A DNA stretch of 64,000 nucleotides from assembly GCF_004210375.1 (NCBI RefSeq), contig NC_134834.1, positions 14,927,857 to 14,991,856 on the forward strand, in the 5' to 3' direction. Numbering within the stretch: position 1 is the stretch's first letter; every line of letters starts with the position of its first letter. Positions 1 to 10,450 of this stretch are shown in pieces. The translations under genes and the position numbers were made by a program. Below the pieces are notes generated by a model. The model worked only from the letters and a program-made list of their open reading frames with translations, searched no databases and was not told where the DNA came from. Origin of the DNA: Tachypleus tridentatus. Lineage: Eukaryota; Arthropoda; Merostomata; Xiphosura; Limulidae.

Positions 1-440
1 TTTTAAAAACGTAAGTAAATATTTTTTTTATTAAAGAACTTTTGTTTTTACAATAAGGCCAACATTGTTAGTGGCACCACAGTAGATTCATAAACCAATA
101 ACTCTGATTTGTTGTTACTTTAATGTGTTACTATATCAACACAGGGGATTTAAAATGACTGGACAGTGTTGTGCTTTAGGTTTCAATGTTACACGTAACC
201 CCCTTAATGGGTCGCTATAGTAACGCAGCAAATTAAAATAGGTCAGTTGTTAAATAAGAGAGCTACATAATGATATCCCTCTGCATCCATCGTGGGGGCT
301 GACCCTCAAACTAGAATATTATAATCATTCAAACTTTCCATTGATCTTCCAGGAAACACGGCATTAATGGGTCACGGTGGTCACTTTAATTTCTTTACGA
401 TTTTGTTGTGTCTCTTTAGCTCAGTTAGCTTTAGCTTGAG
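1..440. other. No recognisable feature
   Basis: AT-rich unique-looking sequence. No gene, tRNA-like box or repeat consensus was recognised on either strand. Confidence 0.5.
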
Positions 441-445
441 TTTGA

Positions 446-520
446 GCTTAGTTTATATGTTTTCTTATAGCAAAGCTACATCGACCAATCTGCTGAGCCC
501 ACCAAGGAGAATTGAACAGG
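446..520 (-). mobile_element. SINE-C fragment, joined to a Penelope fragment
   Basis: Reverse-oriented tail and box-B part of SINE-C. The motifs 'cttatagcaaagctacatc' and 'gctgagcccaccaaggag' match other copies in the window (for example 10,902-11,018). The tRNA-like 5' head is missing. The Penelope-derived reading frame starts directly after it, so the two were joined by insertion or rearrangement. Confidence 0.6.
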
Positions 521-877
521 GATTTATTCAAAAAAACAGCCATAAAACTGAGGTCTATACTATGTAAAAACTACACTGACAAACACCACACCAACATTAT
601 TTATAAAATACAATGTGTTAACTGGCACGACTTCTATATTGGAGAAACAAGTAGAATAATGGAAACCAGATTCAAAGAACATAAAAAGTCACCTTCATAC
701 GTTTTCGAACACTGCAAATCAAATAAACACAACATAACCATAGAAAACACTCAAATACTAAATAAAGAAACAAACATAAAAAAATGCAAATTTAAAGAAA
801 CCTTACTTATACAACAACTTAAGCCCAAAATAAACCAATATAAAAGAACACCTTTATATCTATATTTAAAAAAATAA
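512..877 (+). pseudogene. Penelope-like element, C-terminal GIY-YIG endonuclease fragment
   Basis: An open frame of 121 codons; its first few codons overlap the end of the upstream SINE fragment. The GIY-YIG signature is visible: 'IIYKIQC' is followed by 'FYIGETSRIMETRFKEHKK', then a His-Cys-Lys-Ser-Asn-Lys-His stretch and a C-terminal 'ETLLIQQLKPKINQYK' helix. In Penelope-like retroelements this nuclease sits at the C-terminus of the reverse transcriptase and nicks the target for priming. No reverse transcriptase domain lies upstream, so this is a 5'-truncated copy (a common outcome for this class). The Met at 512 is not a real start. An A-rich stretch and a hammerhead-like motif follow at 1,028-1,054. 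The domain call is from motif reading only. A host GIY-YIG gene is unlikely, because there is no other domain and the copy abuts a SINE. Confidence 0.75.
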
Positions 878-1021
878 TATAATAAATAATAATAATAAAA
901 TAATAATATAAAATTATATATTCAAACATCTAAGCACGCCCTCTACATTCCGACACTCAGTTTTGTGTAACCCCTTTCAAACATGTGGTCAGCTTCTGGT
1001 CAGTTACCTCTCTCTTTCTTT

Positions 1022-1115
1022 GTGAACCTGACGATGACCGATGAAGGTCGAAACGTTGTTCGCTCCTCTACGTAAAAAATTTTCTCAACCCAAACGAGCC
1101 GTGTTTACAAATATA
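1022..1115 (+). ncRNA. Hammerhead-ribozyme-like motif in a Penelope 3' tail
   Basis: CTGACGA (1028-1034) is followed, after one extra T, by a GACC/GGTC stem (1036-1039 with 1046-1049) and then GAAAC (1050-1054). This is the core order of a hammerhead: CUGANGA, stem II, GAAA. Penelope-like elements are known to carry hammerheads in their terminal repeats, and this one lies 150 bp downstream of the GIY-YIG frame. The extra T before stem II and the weak stems I and III mean that activity cannot be assumed. Two similar copies lie at 10,181 and 33,823. Confidence 0.5.
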
Positions 1116-1175
1116 TTTTTAAATGTCTATTTTAAGAACGCATATAATTTTTAAAAATGATTGTTTGTTTATTAT

Positions 1176-1260
1176 TGAGCAAAAATCTACACAATGGGCT
1201 AACCGTTTGTGCCCACCAAGGGTATCGAAAGTCGATTTTTACCTCTGATCCACTAGGAAA
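1176..1260 (-). mobile_element. Old SINE-B remnant
   Basis: The stretch 'ctacacaatgggct' is followed by 'gcccaccaagggtatcgaa', which matches the reverse complement of the SINE-B tail and box B. It is strongly diverged and its ends are uncertain. Confidence 0.4.
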
Positions 1261-1734
1261 CTTTAAAACTGAGAGTAATCCGTTTCAGTTTTTAACTTTA
1301 CTTGAGCACGTGTTTCTATTACCCAATCAGCTTGGAAACAATTTGAAAACTGATTTGTCAAACACTACTATTTGTCCTCTGAAAATATATGTAATTGGTT
1401 AATATTCGAATCGTTAATCGACCGACTTTGACTTCTAGAACAATGAAATATTAATTTATCATAAATATTTTAAATAAAATTATTTAACCATGATACTTTT
1501 ATGGCACTTAGAGCTTTATTAGTTCACAGAATGTTAAACTTTGAACTGAATAAGACATTACTATATTAAATAAATAGCTTACGAGATCAGAAATATTTAG
1601 TTTTTGTTAATTGACAGAATATGTGTGAGCAAAACTCATTTTAAAATTTCAAACAACACCAGTCTCACCCGTGTTGAATTTATTTTAGTGAATTTCGTAA
1701 TGAAAAAAATAACATCTTTTTCTAAGCCCACATT

Positions 1735-1850
1735 GTCCACCTCCAAGTGACTTAGCGGTAAATATGCGGAGTAATAACTCTAAAAATCGGTTTTTGATAC
1801 CTTTTGTGGCAACAGCAAAAATAGCTCAATAAGTAACTTAGTGTTTAACA
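1735..1850 (+). mobile_element. Old SINE-B
   Basis: The head 'aagtgacttagcggtaaata' (box A-like) and 'tcggtttttgatacc' (box B-like) are spaced as in SINE-B. The tail is degraded. Confidence 0.45.
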
Positions 1851-2239
1851 ACAAACAAATAAAACCTAGCTTACACGCGGTCACCGAATGAATTGAACAC
1901 CCACACAAAAAAGCAGTTTTGAATATCTGTCTACCTTATCAAGCACAAAGCTACACAATGGGTTATCTGTTCTAAGTACGTTAACTTAGTACTGAGTCGT
2001 TGCTGACAGTTTGAATCGTGTGTTTAATTATTTAATTTGTTTTTCTAAAACGTTTTTGAGCGAATGTCTTCTCTCATAGAGCAAAACCACGCGAATAAAA
2101 CAGTCCTCGTAACTTTATGTGTTGTAGATGCTAAATGTGTCCACAGCCGAAACCACCTCTAAAGACAAGAGTACACAAAGGTAGAGACCATAAGTTCTAA
2201 TTGTTATAGATCAGAACGTGAGAACAGTATTCGATATGG

Positions 2240-2360
2240 CATGTGTAGCCCAAGACTTGACGGTAGGTGATATTGACTAGCTGGCTTCATCTAGTTAACC
2301 ACTTCAAAGTTGTGATGGGTTAAAGCAGGCAGCCCTCGAGTAACTTTGCTTGAACAAAGA
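2240..2360 (+). mobile_element. SINE-A 3' remnant
   Basis: 'gtagcccaagacttgacggt', then 'tgactagctggcttc', then 'cagccctcgagtaactttgc' match the distal half of SINE-A in order. The copy is 5'-truncated and diverged. Confidence 0.5.
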
Positions 2361-2921
2361 AACAGTCTCTGTATATGTGTTATACACATCACACAGTGAT
2401 CCTGTTATTAGACTGAAATGCTGTCCTCTGCTGGTCATGGTTTAGGTTTCGTTTACCCAGTATGAATATAGATATTATTATATTAAAACCCAGCCTACTG
2501 AGGAAAACAAAACTCTAAGAATACCTTTAGTTGGAAAGTTATAACCACATGCTTATCTTTAGACCGTCAGTTTAAGAGATTGATGGATATAAAAACTATA
2601 AACGCAACACAATAGACATCATTATAGATCTGAACCGATAAAGAGTAACCTGATGGGTTACATTCATTTCTGAGTTTGTGGTTTGTTCTGATTTACACGA
2701 GTGGCTTGTGTCGGTCAGAAATATAAATTCATTACTTAAATTCACGGATAACACGAAGGTGACTGACAAAAGAAATGTTACATAGTTAAAAGTAATGAAC
2801 GTTTTTCTTCTTCGGTTTCTCGCAAACAAAGAACAGTTTCAAAAGAATGTTTAGTATAATTGAAAATAAACGCATACAATTAACAGTGTTTTACAAAGCA
2901 CCAATACTGGTTGACATAGCA

Positions 2922-3048
2922 CCCCCCAGTGGCTCAGCGGCATGTCTGCGGATTTACAACGCTAAAAACCGGATTTCGATACCCGTGGTGGTCAGAGCAT
3001 AGAGAGCCCATTGTGTAGCTTTGTGCTAAATTCAAAATAACAACAATC
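2922..3048 (+). mobile_element. SINE-B, complete with target-site duplication
   Basis: It begins 'ccccccagtggctcagcgg' (box A) and has 'ccggatttcgatacccg' (box B) and the tail 'cattgtgtagctttgtgc' followed by A/C-rich DNA. A 9-bp direct repeat, gacatagca, flanks it at 2913-2921 and 3049-3057, which shows retroposition. This is the best SINE-B reference copy in the window. Confidence 0.8.
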
Positions 3049-3508
3049 GACATAGCAGAATTATTCAGGTGAGAGAAATAGATAATGTTTTATGCATTGG
3101 ATTTTTTCTTTTCAAGTAAAGTGCGTTCACCTCTAAACAAATCCTGCAGACGTAACGAATGACACGTGTTAAAGAGACGTGTACAAGTCTTCTTTTTTTT
3201 TTTTTTCCAATACACACAGTTCTATCCCCTGGTGGGAAAGTGTTCTACTATGCATTTAAGGCCTGCATAAAGAGTTATATAATTTTTAAACCTGGTAGGG
3301 TTTTGTTATAACAAAGAACATGCTATGTCAAGTCCTATGCATGTTCACGTGCTCTGCCACCCTCCCTGCGCAAACAATGACCGTGCTCGTGCGCCCACAT
3401 ACCCACCCCTCCGAATTTTCCGTGAATTATAGGTAGGTGGCAGCATTATTGTGATTTACAGTAAAAAAATCAGTTCTGCCTGGCGGGAAATTGTTTGCTC
3501 GGGGGGGG

Positions 3509-3520
3509 GGGGCAATCGGT
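3509..3520. repeat. Poly-G run
   Basis: An unbroken run of about 12 G, at roughly 3,500-3,513. Such runs are prone to length error in assemblies. Confidence 0.7.
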
Positions 3521-3603
3521 GATCAATTTTCTGGCATTCATTTTTGTTACCCTTGAAGAACCTGCCGCCTTCTGCTGCACGCCAGGTCGAGTCGTTTGAG
3601 TAT

Positions 3604-3873
3604 GTTTTGAATTTCGCGGCGCAAAGCTACACGAGGGCTATCTGCGCTAGCCGTCCCTAATTTAGCAGCGCAAGACCAGAAAGAAAGCAGCTAGTCATCA
3701 ACACCCACCGCCAACTCTTGTGCTACTCTTTTACTAACAAATAGTTTGATTAACCGTCCCATTACAACGTCCCCACGGCTGAAAGGGCGAGCATGTTTGG
3801 TATGGCGGAGATTCGAACCCGTGATCCTCGAATTACAAGTTGAGTGTCTTAACCACCTGGCCATGCCGGGGCC
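3604..3873 (-). mobile_element. SINE-A, full length
   Basis: It runs from the tail ('ttttgaatttcgcggcgc') through 'ctatctgcgctagccgtccc' and 'ggctgaaagggcgagcatg' to box B ('gattcgaacccg') and the head ('ggccatgccggggcc'). Point substitutions are spread evenly, so this copy is old. Confidence 0.85.
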
Positions 3874-4463
3874 TTATTCATTTCTAGATAATATCCCTAC
3901 CTCACCTCTTATGGTTTTCCCGCCTTCACATTTTCTATAATTTCTTTAAGAACTATTTTTTACTTATAAATCTTTCCTCACTTTTCCACTGATTTCTCAT
4001 TCATCTGTTTTACACGACTCATTTTCCACGTGTTTATTTTTATTGTTACCTTTAAGTTCACTCAATTCACCATCCAAGTTCTTCCACTGATGAAAATCCT
4101 TTCCATTTGCTTGATCACGTGCGTTAGTAAAGTGTACAAAAACAATAGGGAAGGAAAAACAAGTCGAACTTCTTGGCGGAATAAAACAACAACAAAAACC
4201 GAAAGGTGGCGCTTTACTAAATAAACAGTTATTTTTCAATGTTTCTCTTCTTTAAGAAAAACGCTAATAAAATTACTCAATTAATAGATTATGTTACATT
4301 CGAATTTAAGCTTCGTTTGTTTTTTTTCTTGTTCTTTGATGATATTTTTATGTAACTTTTTGTATATATTAGTTAAGCTACTAAATGAACTATTCGTACT
4401 GTGTCTTTCACATCACAAGTCCGCAATCTGACTACGGTGCCGCTGGGTAGCGATTTAAAAAGG

Positions 4464-4724
4464 GTTTGTTTGTTTGTTTTTGAATTTCGCGCAAAGCTAA
4501 TCGAGGGCTATCTGCGCTAGCCGTCACTAATTTAGCAGTGTAAGACTAGAGGAAAGGCAGCTAGTCATCACGACCCACCGCCCACTCTTGGGCTACTCTT
4601 TTACCAACGACTAGTGAGATTGACCGTCACATTTATAACGCCCCCACGGCTGAAAGGACGAGCACGTTTCGTGTGACGGGGATTTAAACCCGTCGAGTGC
4701 CTTAACCACATAGCCATGTCAGGC
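4464..4724 (-). mobile_element. SINE-A, near full length
   Basis: It starts with the (GTTT)n tail and ends in 'agccatgtcaggcc'. Part of the head around box B is missing ('aaacccgtcgagtgcc' lacks the usual anticodon-arm segment). Confidence 0.8.
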
Positions 4725-5013
4725 CTTGTACAGTCAGAAGAGTTGGAAATCGGAGTCCGAATTTTCACACGTTTCCTGACCTGGAATACAGTGAAGAGTG
4801 TTACGTTAAGTCTATTCAGAGTTCACAATAACATTTTCTTTTAGTAGTTTCTACTAAAACTGTCGCGATTAAAGAACAACGTCGAGACTGATTGATTGAA
4901 GTTAAAGATTAAGTGCATTTTGGAAGTACAGACATGTTCATTATAGTTAAGTTGTCGCTAATTGCTTAACAATGGTACCTCTGTACTTTTATATTAGTCA
5001 CTAACTATAGCTA

Positions 5014-5286
5014 TGCCCGGTATAGTCAGGTGGGTTAAGGCTTTCGACTCGTAAGCTGAGGGTCGCGGGTTCGAATCTCCGTCACATCAAACATGCTTGC
5101 CCTTTCAGCCGTGGGGGCGTTATAATGTGGCGGTGAATCTCACTAGTCGTTGGTAAAAGAGTAGCCCAAGAGTTGGCGGTGGGTGGTGATGACTAGCTGC
5201 TATCCCCCTAGTCTTACACTGCAAAATTAGGGAAGGCTTGCGCAGATAGCCCTCGAGTAGCTTTGCGCGAAATTCAAAGCAAACAA
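5014..5286 (+). mobile_element. SINE-A, full length
   Basis: The head 'gcccggtatagtcaggtggg', box B 'gggttcgaatctcc', the body 'ggtaaaagagtagcccaaga' and the tail 'gcgaaattcaaagcaaac' are in order. It may have been transcribed by RNA polymerase III through its tRNA-like boxes. Confidence 0.85.
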
Positions 5287-5461
5287 ATCAGAGGTCATCA
5301 AGCCGGCTGGGACACAACAAAGACAGTACGAAGAACCATTTGTTATAAAAACAACAATTCTTATGAAGAGAACGCCTTTACTAAGCAGGATACTATTATC
5401 AAGAGAACTGTTATCTGAAACCGCTACAAAATCACTAGTGTTCTTAACTGAAGAGTTTTTT

Positions 5462-5577
5462 TTTAAGCTGAGCACAAAGCTATACCATTGACAATCTGTG
5501 CTCTGCCCACCACGGGTATCAAACCCTGGTCTCTAGCATTGTAAGCCCGCACACATACCGCTGTGCCGCTGGGGGCT
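5462..5577 (-). mobile_element. SINE-B
   Basis: Reverse-oriented SINE-B: 'gagcacaaagctatac', 'ctgcccaccacgggtatc', 'cataccgctgtgccgctggg'. The copy is complete at the head. Confidence 0.75.
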
Positions 5578-5714
5578 GTCAACAAAAGAAAAGTTAAATG
5601 TTAAAACGTTTAATCAAAAGGTGAGTGACTTTTATAGTTTTCGAATTCCACTGTCGTGTTTTAGATCCTCCTTAGGAAAACTCGTTTATTATAAAAATAT
5701 TTTATCTTCTTCTT

Positions 5715-5845
5715 AGACCCTCCCCAGGACCTCAGGGATACGTTTGAAGACTTATAATGCTGAAAAGCCGAGTTCCTATACTCGTGGCGGACACAACACG
5801 GAAAGCTTTGCGTAGTTTTCCTTAACAACAAACAAACAAATCTTT
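5715..5845 (+). mobile_element. Old SINE-B-like copy
   Basis: 'ccccaggacctcagggatac' (box A-like), 'actcgtggcggacacaacac' and 'gaaagctttgcgtag' with a CAAA-rich tail occur in SINE-B order. It is diverged. Confidence 0.5.
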
Positions 5846-6085
5846 TTCTTCTCAGATGTTTTGTTTCCATGGTTACATTTCTCCTGGTAATTTATTTTAA
5901 TAATGTCACATTGAGGTTTTAAAAAAACAATTTATCTTAGTGGTGTCACAGAGAACGTTTGGAACTATTTACTTTAGTGATGTCTAAGTGAAACCTTAAA
6001 AATATTTATTTTAATTATGTCACAGTAAAGTTTAGAAAATTATTTATTCAACGATGTCCCACAATTGTTGTTTTAAATTCGCTGA

Positions 6086-6201
6086 TGTTTTGAATTAAGC
6101 ACAAAACTACACAATGGGCTATCTGTGCTCTGCCCACCACGGGTATGGAAACACGGTTTTTAGCGTTGGAAGTCCGCAGACATACCGCTGACCACTGGGG
6201 G
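6086..6201 (-). mobile_element. SINE-B
   Basis: 'attaagcacaaaactacac', 'gtgctctgcccaccacggg' and 'cagacataccgctgaccact' mark a reverse-oriented, nearly complete copy. Confidence 0.75.
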
Positions 6202-6288
6202 GAGGGGCTAATGATGCCTCACTGAAATTTTGAAAAGCTGTTTATTTACTGATGTAACATTGAAGTTTAAAAAACAGATTGTTTGTTG

Positions 6289-6400
6289 GTATGCTTTGTG
6301 CACAATCTTTGCACAAAGAGCTACTGTGCTCTACCTACCACAGGTATCGAATCCCTGTTTACAGCTGTATAAATCCGCCGACATATCACTGTGTCAGCTT
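6289..6400 (-). mobile_element. Old SINE-B
   Basis: 'gcacaaagagctactgtgct', 'ctaccacaggtatcgaatcc' and 'gccgacatatcactgtgtca' follow the SINE-B order with many substitutions. Confidence 0.6.
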
Positions 6401-6952
6401 AAAAACAGTTTATGTTAATGACATCACAAGTTTTAAATATCAGTTATATCTCATTTCCAATGTTGAATTGTCAGTTAAATCATCTCGAAGTTTCGGTAAA
6501 TGATGAATTCAGAAAAACATTTCGTCAGTCCTCTTACATTTGTTTTTAATAGTCCTGATTAAGCTCTAAACTCGTCACAGTAAATTCAAATCAGCTATGT
6601 CTATTCAAATCAGTTAGTAATACCTAACTTCAACGCTAGACGTCAGCACCATACATGCATTTGACCTACTTACAAATTGTTTCACTTTCGATCCAAAATG
6701 GCGTCACGAAAAAAGTTACATAATGAAGAAGCATTAGAGTTGTATTGTAGCAGCTGAAATACTTGGCATTCAACAGGTTAATGTTTGATCTATTACGCTT
6801 TTAAACACCACATTCTTAAATGTAATCATACTTGGTTGTATTTTAAAATTTACACACTGGAAGAATTTGTATATTTTGATAAAAAGTTTAGAAAAAAATA
6901 CTATCTTTATATTCCAGTCATACATATGTATATATCATTAATATATATATCA

Positions 6953-8104
6953 TTGACTGTGAAAGAGAATGGGTAACAATTTTGGTTTTCCTCTGGCTTG
7001 TTGACTGTGAAAGAGAATGGGTAACAATTCTGGTTTTCCTCTGGTTTGTTGACTGTGAAAGAGAATGGGTAACAATTGTAGTTTTCCTCTGGTCTGTTAA
7101 CTGTGAAAGAGAATGGGTAACAATTCTGGTTTTCCTCTGGTTTGTTGACTGTGAAAGAGAATGGGTAACAATTGTAGTTTTCCTCTGGTCTGTTGACTGT
7201 GAAAGAGAATGGGTAACAATTCTGGTTTTCCTCTGGCTTGTTGACTGTGAAAGAGAATGGGTAACAATTCTGGTTTTCCTCTGGTCTGTTGACTGTGAAA
7301 GAGAATGGGTAACAATTCTGGTTTTCCTCTGGTTTGTTGACTGTGAAAGAGAATGGGTAACAATTGTAGTTTTCCTCTGGTCTGTTGACTGTGAAAGAGA
7401 ATGGGTAACAATTCTGGTTTTCCTCTGGTTTGTTGACTGTGAAAGAGAATGGGTAACAATTGTAGTTTTCCTCTGGTCTGTTGACTGTGAAAGAGAATGG
7501 GTAACAATTCTGGTTTTCCTCTGGCTTGTTGACTGTGAAAGAGAATGGGTAACAATTCTGGTTTTCCTCTGGTTTGTTGACTGTGAAAGAGAATGGGTAA
7601 CAATTCTGGTTTTCCTCTGGTTTGTTGACTGTGAAAGAGAATGGGTAACAATTCTGGTTTTCCTCTGGCTTGTTGACTGTGAAAGAGAATGGGTAACAAT
7701 TCTGGTTTTCCTCTGGTCTGTTGACTGTGAAAGAGAATGGGTAACAATTTTGGTTTTCCTCTGGCTTGTTGACTGTGAAAGAGAATGGGTAACAATTCTG
7801 GTTTTCCTCTGGTCTGTTGACTGTGAAAGAGAATGGGTAACAATTCTGGTTTTCCTCTTGTTTGTTGACTGTGAAAGAGAATGGGTAACAATTCTGGTTT
7901 TCCTCTGGTTTGTTGACTGTGAAAGAGAATGGGTAACAATTCTGGTTTTCCTCTGGTCTGTTGACTGTGAAAAAGAATGGGTAACAATTTTGGTTTTCCT
8001 CTGGCTTGTTGACTGTGAAAGAGAATGGGTAACAATTCTGGTTTTCCTCTGGTTTGTTGACTGTGAAAGAGAATGGGTAACAATTCTAGTTTCCCTTTGG
8101 TTTG
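6953..8104 (+). repeat. 48-bp minisatellite, about 24 units, open on both strands
   Basis: Head-to-tail units built on 'ttgactgtgaaagagaatgg', then 'gtaacaattctggttttcct' and 'ctggtttg'. The period is 48 bp, with no visible insertion or deletion over about 1.15 kb. Units differ mainly at ctggCttg/ctggTttg/ctggTctg and at attcTgg/attgTag. Because 48 is a multiple of three, the array gives long open frames both ways: + strand 6982-8139 (unit VFLWLVDCEREWVTIL with L/F/S at one site) and - strand 7097-8158 (unit LLPILFHSQQTRGKPE). No promoter, splice site or flanking domain supports translation, so I treat it as non-coding satellite with open frames as a by-product. Confidence 0.9.
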
Positions 8105-8209
8105 ATGTCGATACCTTTCCATTAGATCCAATGTGTTAGATTTGATGACGATTTTCATCAGTCTTCTTACATACCTTTATCTTTTGGCGACCTGAGAGAT
8201 GATGATCTT

Positions 8210-8888
8210 ATGGTAGATTTTGTTTGCTTTCCACCATCCATTTGGAGATCAGTTACTCTGAATTTTATGTCTATGAATCTGTTCCAAAGGTTATGTGGAT
8301 TGGGAGCCGACTCTGTGGCTTTTGGAGAGTCAGTGTGCTCCACGAGCCTTGTGCAGGATGTTTTGCTCCACGAGACAATGAATTATCAGCCAACCCTCTT
8401 GCTACCTATAATGTATTGGAACAATGTGTAATTACAATGGTGTCATATGATTATCCTCCATGGTCTTTAAGAAGAAAGCGACGTGGTTTTAACGCTTCGA
8501 CCTCTGCCCACTCTCTACATATTATGTCTAGGATATGTCACTACATATCCTAGTGATGCCATGTATTTATTCCACATGAGGTAGTTTGACATCTGGTACC
8601 TGTGTCCATCCATAACTACCTCCTAAGGTTCCTTTTACATGATCCCTACTTCTCTGTTATCAGAAAGGTCACTGTGAAGCGGGAATATTCCAATTAGAAG
8701 ATCATATTGGTCATTACTCTGCGAGGACCAAGTGAGAAATCTTTGGTTTGATTTTCCATGATGTTTCTGGAGCTTGGAGTGTATACAAAGTCCTTGTTGA
8801 TGGTGATGTTTGGAAGAGGGGTGTAGTATATCCCTTGACCAGTCTTAAATAGATGTTTTATAGCGTTCGTTCTGATCATCGGTGGTGC
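8210..8888. other. No recognised gene; probable old repeat debris
   Basis: Less AT-rich sequence with broken frames. It lies next to the reverse-transcriptase-like fragment at 8,889-9,176 and may belong to the same decayed LINE, but no domain is readable. It contains a perfect hairpin at 8,528-8,553. Confidence 0.35.
8528..8553. repeat. Perfect 11-bp inverted repeat
   Basis: Arms ctaggatatgt (8528-8538) and acatatcctag (8543-8553) with a 4-base loop. No function is evident. Confidence 0.8.
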
Positions 8889-9176
8889 TTAATCTAGGAT
8901 GTAGCTGGTAAGACTAAGTAGATGGCATTCTGCAACTTTATTTCTTGCTGCAACACTCAGTGTATTGGTGCCTTTGGTTGCTCTGGTTACCATATCGTTG
9001 ATGAAGGTAGTGAAATTGAGATGTTTCTCTAAAGTAACTCTCAGGTACCTCAATGTCTCTTTTAGAAAAACAGCAATTATTTCAAAGGATTGCGAAATCT
9101 TATCCTGCTCAACATATGTGTTCTTGAGTGTGGAAACCATAGCTGTAGCTCTAACACAGAAATAAAATGATTCCAT
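8889..9176 (-). pseudogene. Non-LTR retrotransposon reverse transcriptase fragment
   Basis: A 95-codon open frame. It contains 'LRYLRVTLEKHLNFTTFIND', then 'MVTRATKGTNTL', which resembles the region after the catalytic motif of Jockey/CR1-type reverse transcriptases (pattern YLGV-LD--L-F--HI, then a helix leading to the thumb). It lacks the catalytic core and both flanks, so it is a decayed insertion. The family is uncertain. It differs from the CR1-like LINE found four times elsewhere in the window. Confidence 0.55.
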
Positions 9177-9382
9177 TATACATAATATGAATAGCCACAG
9201 TTCGGTTCTTGTGTTTAATATAATATGAATCTAGAAATGGTTGGCTATCCTGTCGATAGATTGATTGAAGGAGAGACTCAATATCGAAATAGAAGTTCAA
9301 AGGCGACCAAACAAAACATTGTCTTGGGAGTAACTAAGGTTCCACCCCCAAAAAAACACTAGTGTTGTACATATATGTATAG

Positions 9383-9657
9383 GCCCGGCATGGCCAAGTG
9401 TGTTAAGGCGTGCGACTTATAATCTGAGGGTTGCGGGTTTGCATCCACGTCGCGCCAAACATGCTTGCCCTTTCAGCTGTGGGAGCGTTATAATGTGACG
9501 GTCAATCCCACTATTTGTTGGTAAAAGAGTAGCCCAAGAGTTGGCGGTGGGTGGTGATGACTAGCTGCCTTCCCTCCAGTCTTACACTACTAAATTAGGG
9601 ACGGCTAGCACAGATAGCCCTCGAGCAGCTTTGTGCGAAATTCGAAAACAAACAAAC
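9383..9657 (+). mobile_element. SINE-A, full length
   Basis: Head 'gcccggcatggccaagtgtg', box B 'gggtttgcatccac', body 'gtagcccaagagttggcggt' and tail 'gcgaaattcgaaaacaaac'. It is well preserved. Confidence 0.88.
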
Positions 9658-10180
9658 ATATAGGTATTTGTTTATTTAAACAAAAACGTGCGTTTGAGTG
9701 TCGGTGAACATTACCTCCTGAACATATCCATTTCAGCTACTATGAAAAACAAACAAAATCATTTTATGGACAACATGTGAGGGCGAGTGCAAGACATGTC
9801 TCCACAACGCAAACCCAACATGACCGGTTTTGAGACCAGAAAAATTGTGAAATACTCATAAATATTTTTAAAAATCTTTGCATCTCTGCTTGAGACCTGA
9901 AAGAAGATACCTTTCTACCAAACTCCACGTAAGTTGATTGGCATACACATGAATAATCACGCTGTGCTTTTGTTGGTGGTAAACTAAACAAAAGACAACG
10001 TTTTAAAAATTGTATATACCGGTATCTGTTACCGGTAAAAAGTGTTTTTGTAGCCATGTAAATATTACTGTGTAATTGTGAAAAATATTGTGCTTTTTGA
10101 TGATTTCTGACTCCTACTAAGAAGATCCAAAAGGGGCATATCCAACTTTTAAAGCCTATGTATTAGGCGCATGAAACTTT

Positions 10181-10300
10181 TCGTTAACCTGAAGATGATC
10201 TAAGAAGGTAGAAACGTTGTTCATTAGTAAAAGTGTTAACACCCATACTAGCCGTACTGAGATACATTTTTCCTTCAAGTGGATTTCTCGTACACACAAA
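10181..10300 (+). mobile_element. Penelope-type 3' tail with hammerhead-like core
   Basis: CTGAAGA at 10,189-10,195 and GAAAC at 10,211-10,215 enclose a weak stem-loop. Downstream 'gtgttaacacccatactag' and 'ctgagatacatttt' match the copy at 34,127-34,190. There is no coding part, so this is an orphan tail. Confidence 0.5.
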
Positions 10301-10450
10301 ACTTCATATTTGTGTCAATTTTTACCTTCATAACTGTAAATATTATGACTGAACAAAAGTTCAAAATATACATTTTAGAGTTGGTTCACCTTTGACCCGA
10401 TAATGTCCTTAATTTGAAGGGCCTAAATCAAAAACATGAAGAAAGTTTAT

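Noticed and set aside
6982..8139. A 385-residue repeat protein gene on the + strand
   Set aside because: No upstream regulatory or splice evidence. The opposite strand is equally open, as expected for any stop-free unit of 48 bp, so it is listed as a satellite with a caveat.
8224..8553. Open frame of 109 codons
   Set aside because: No recognisable motif. It ends in a hairpin and overlaps another random frame, so there is no support for a gene.
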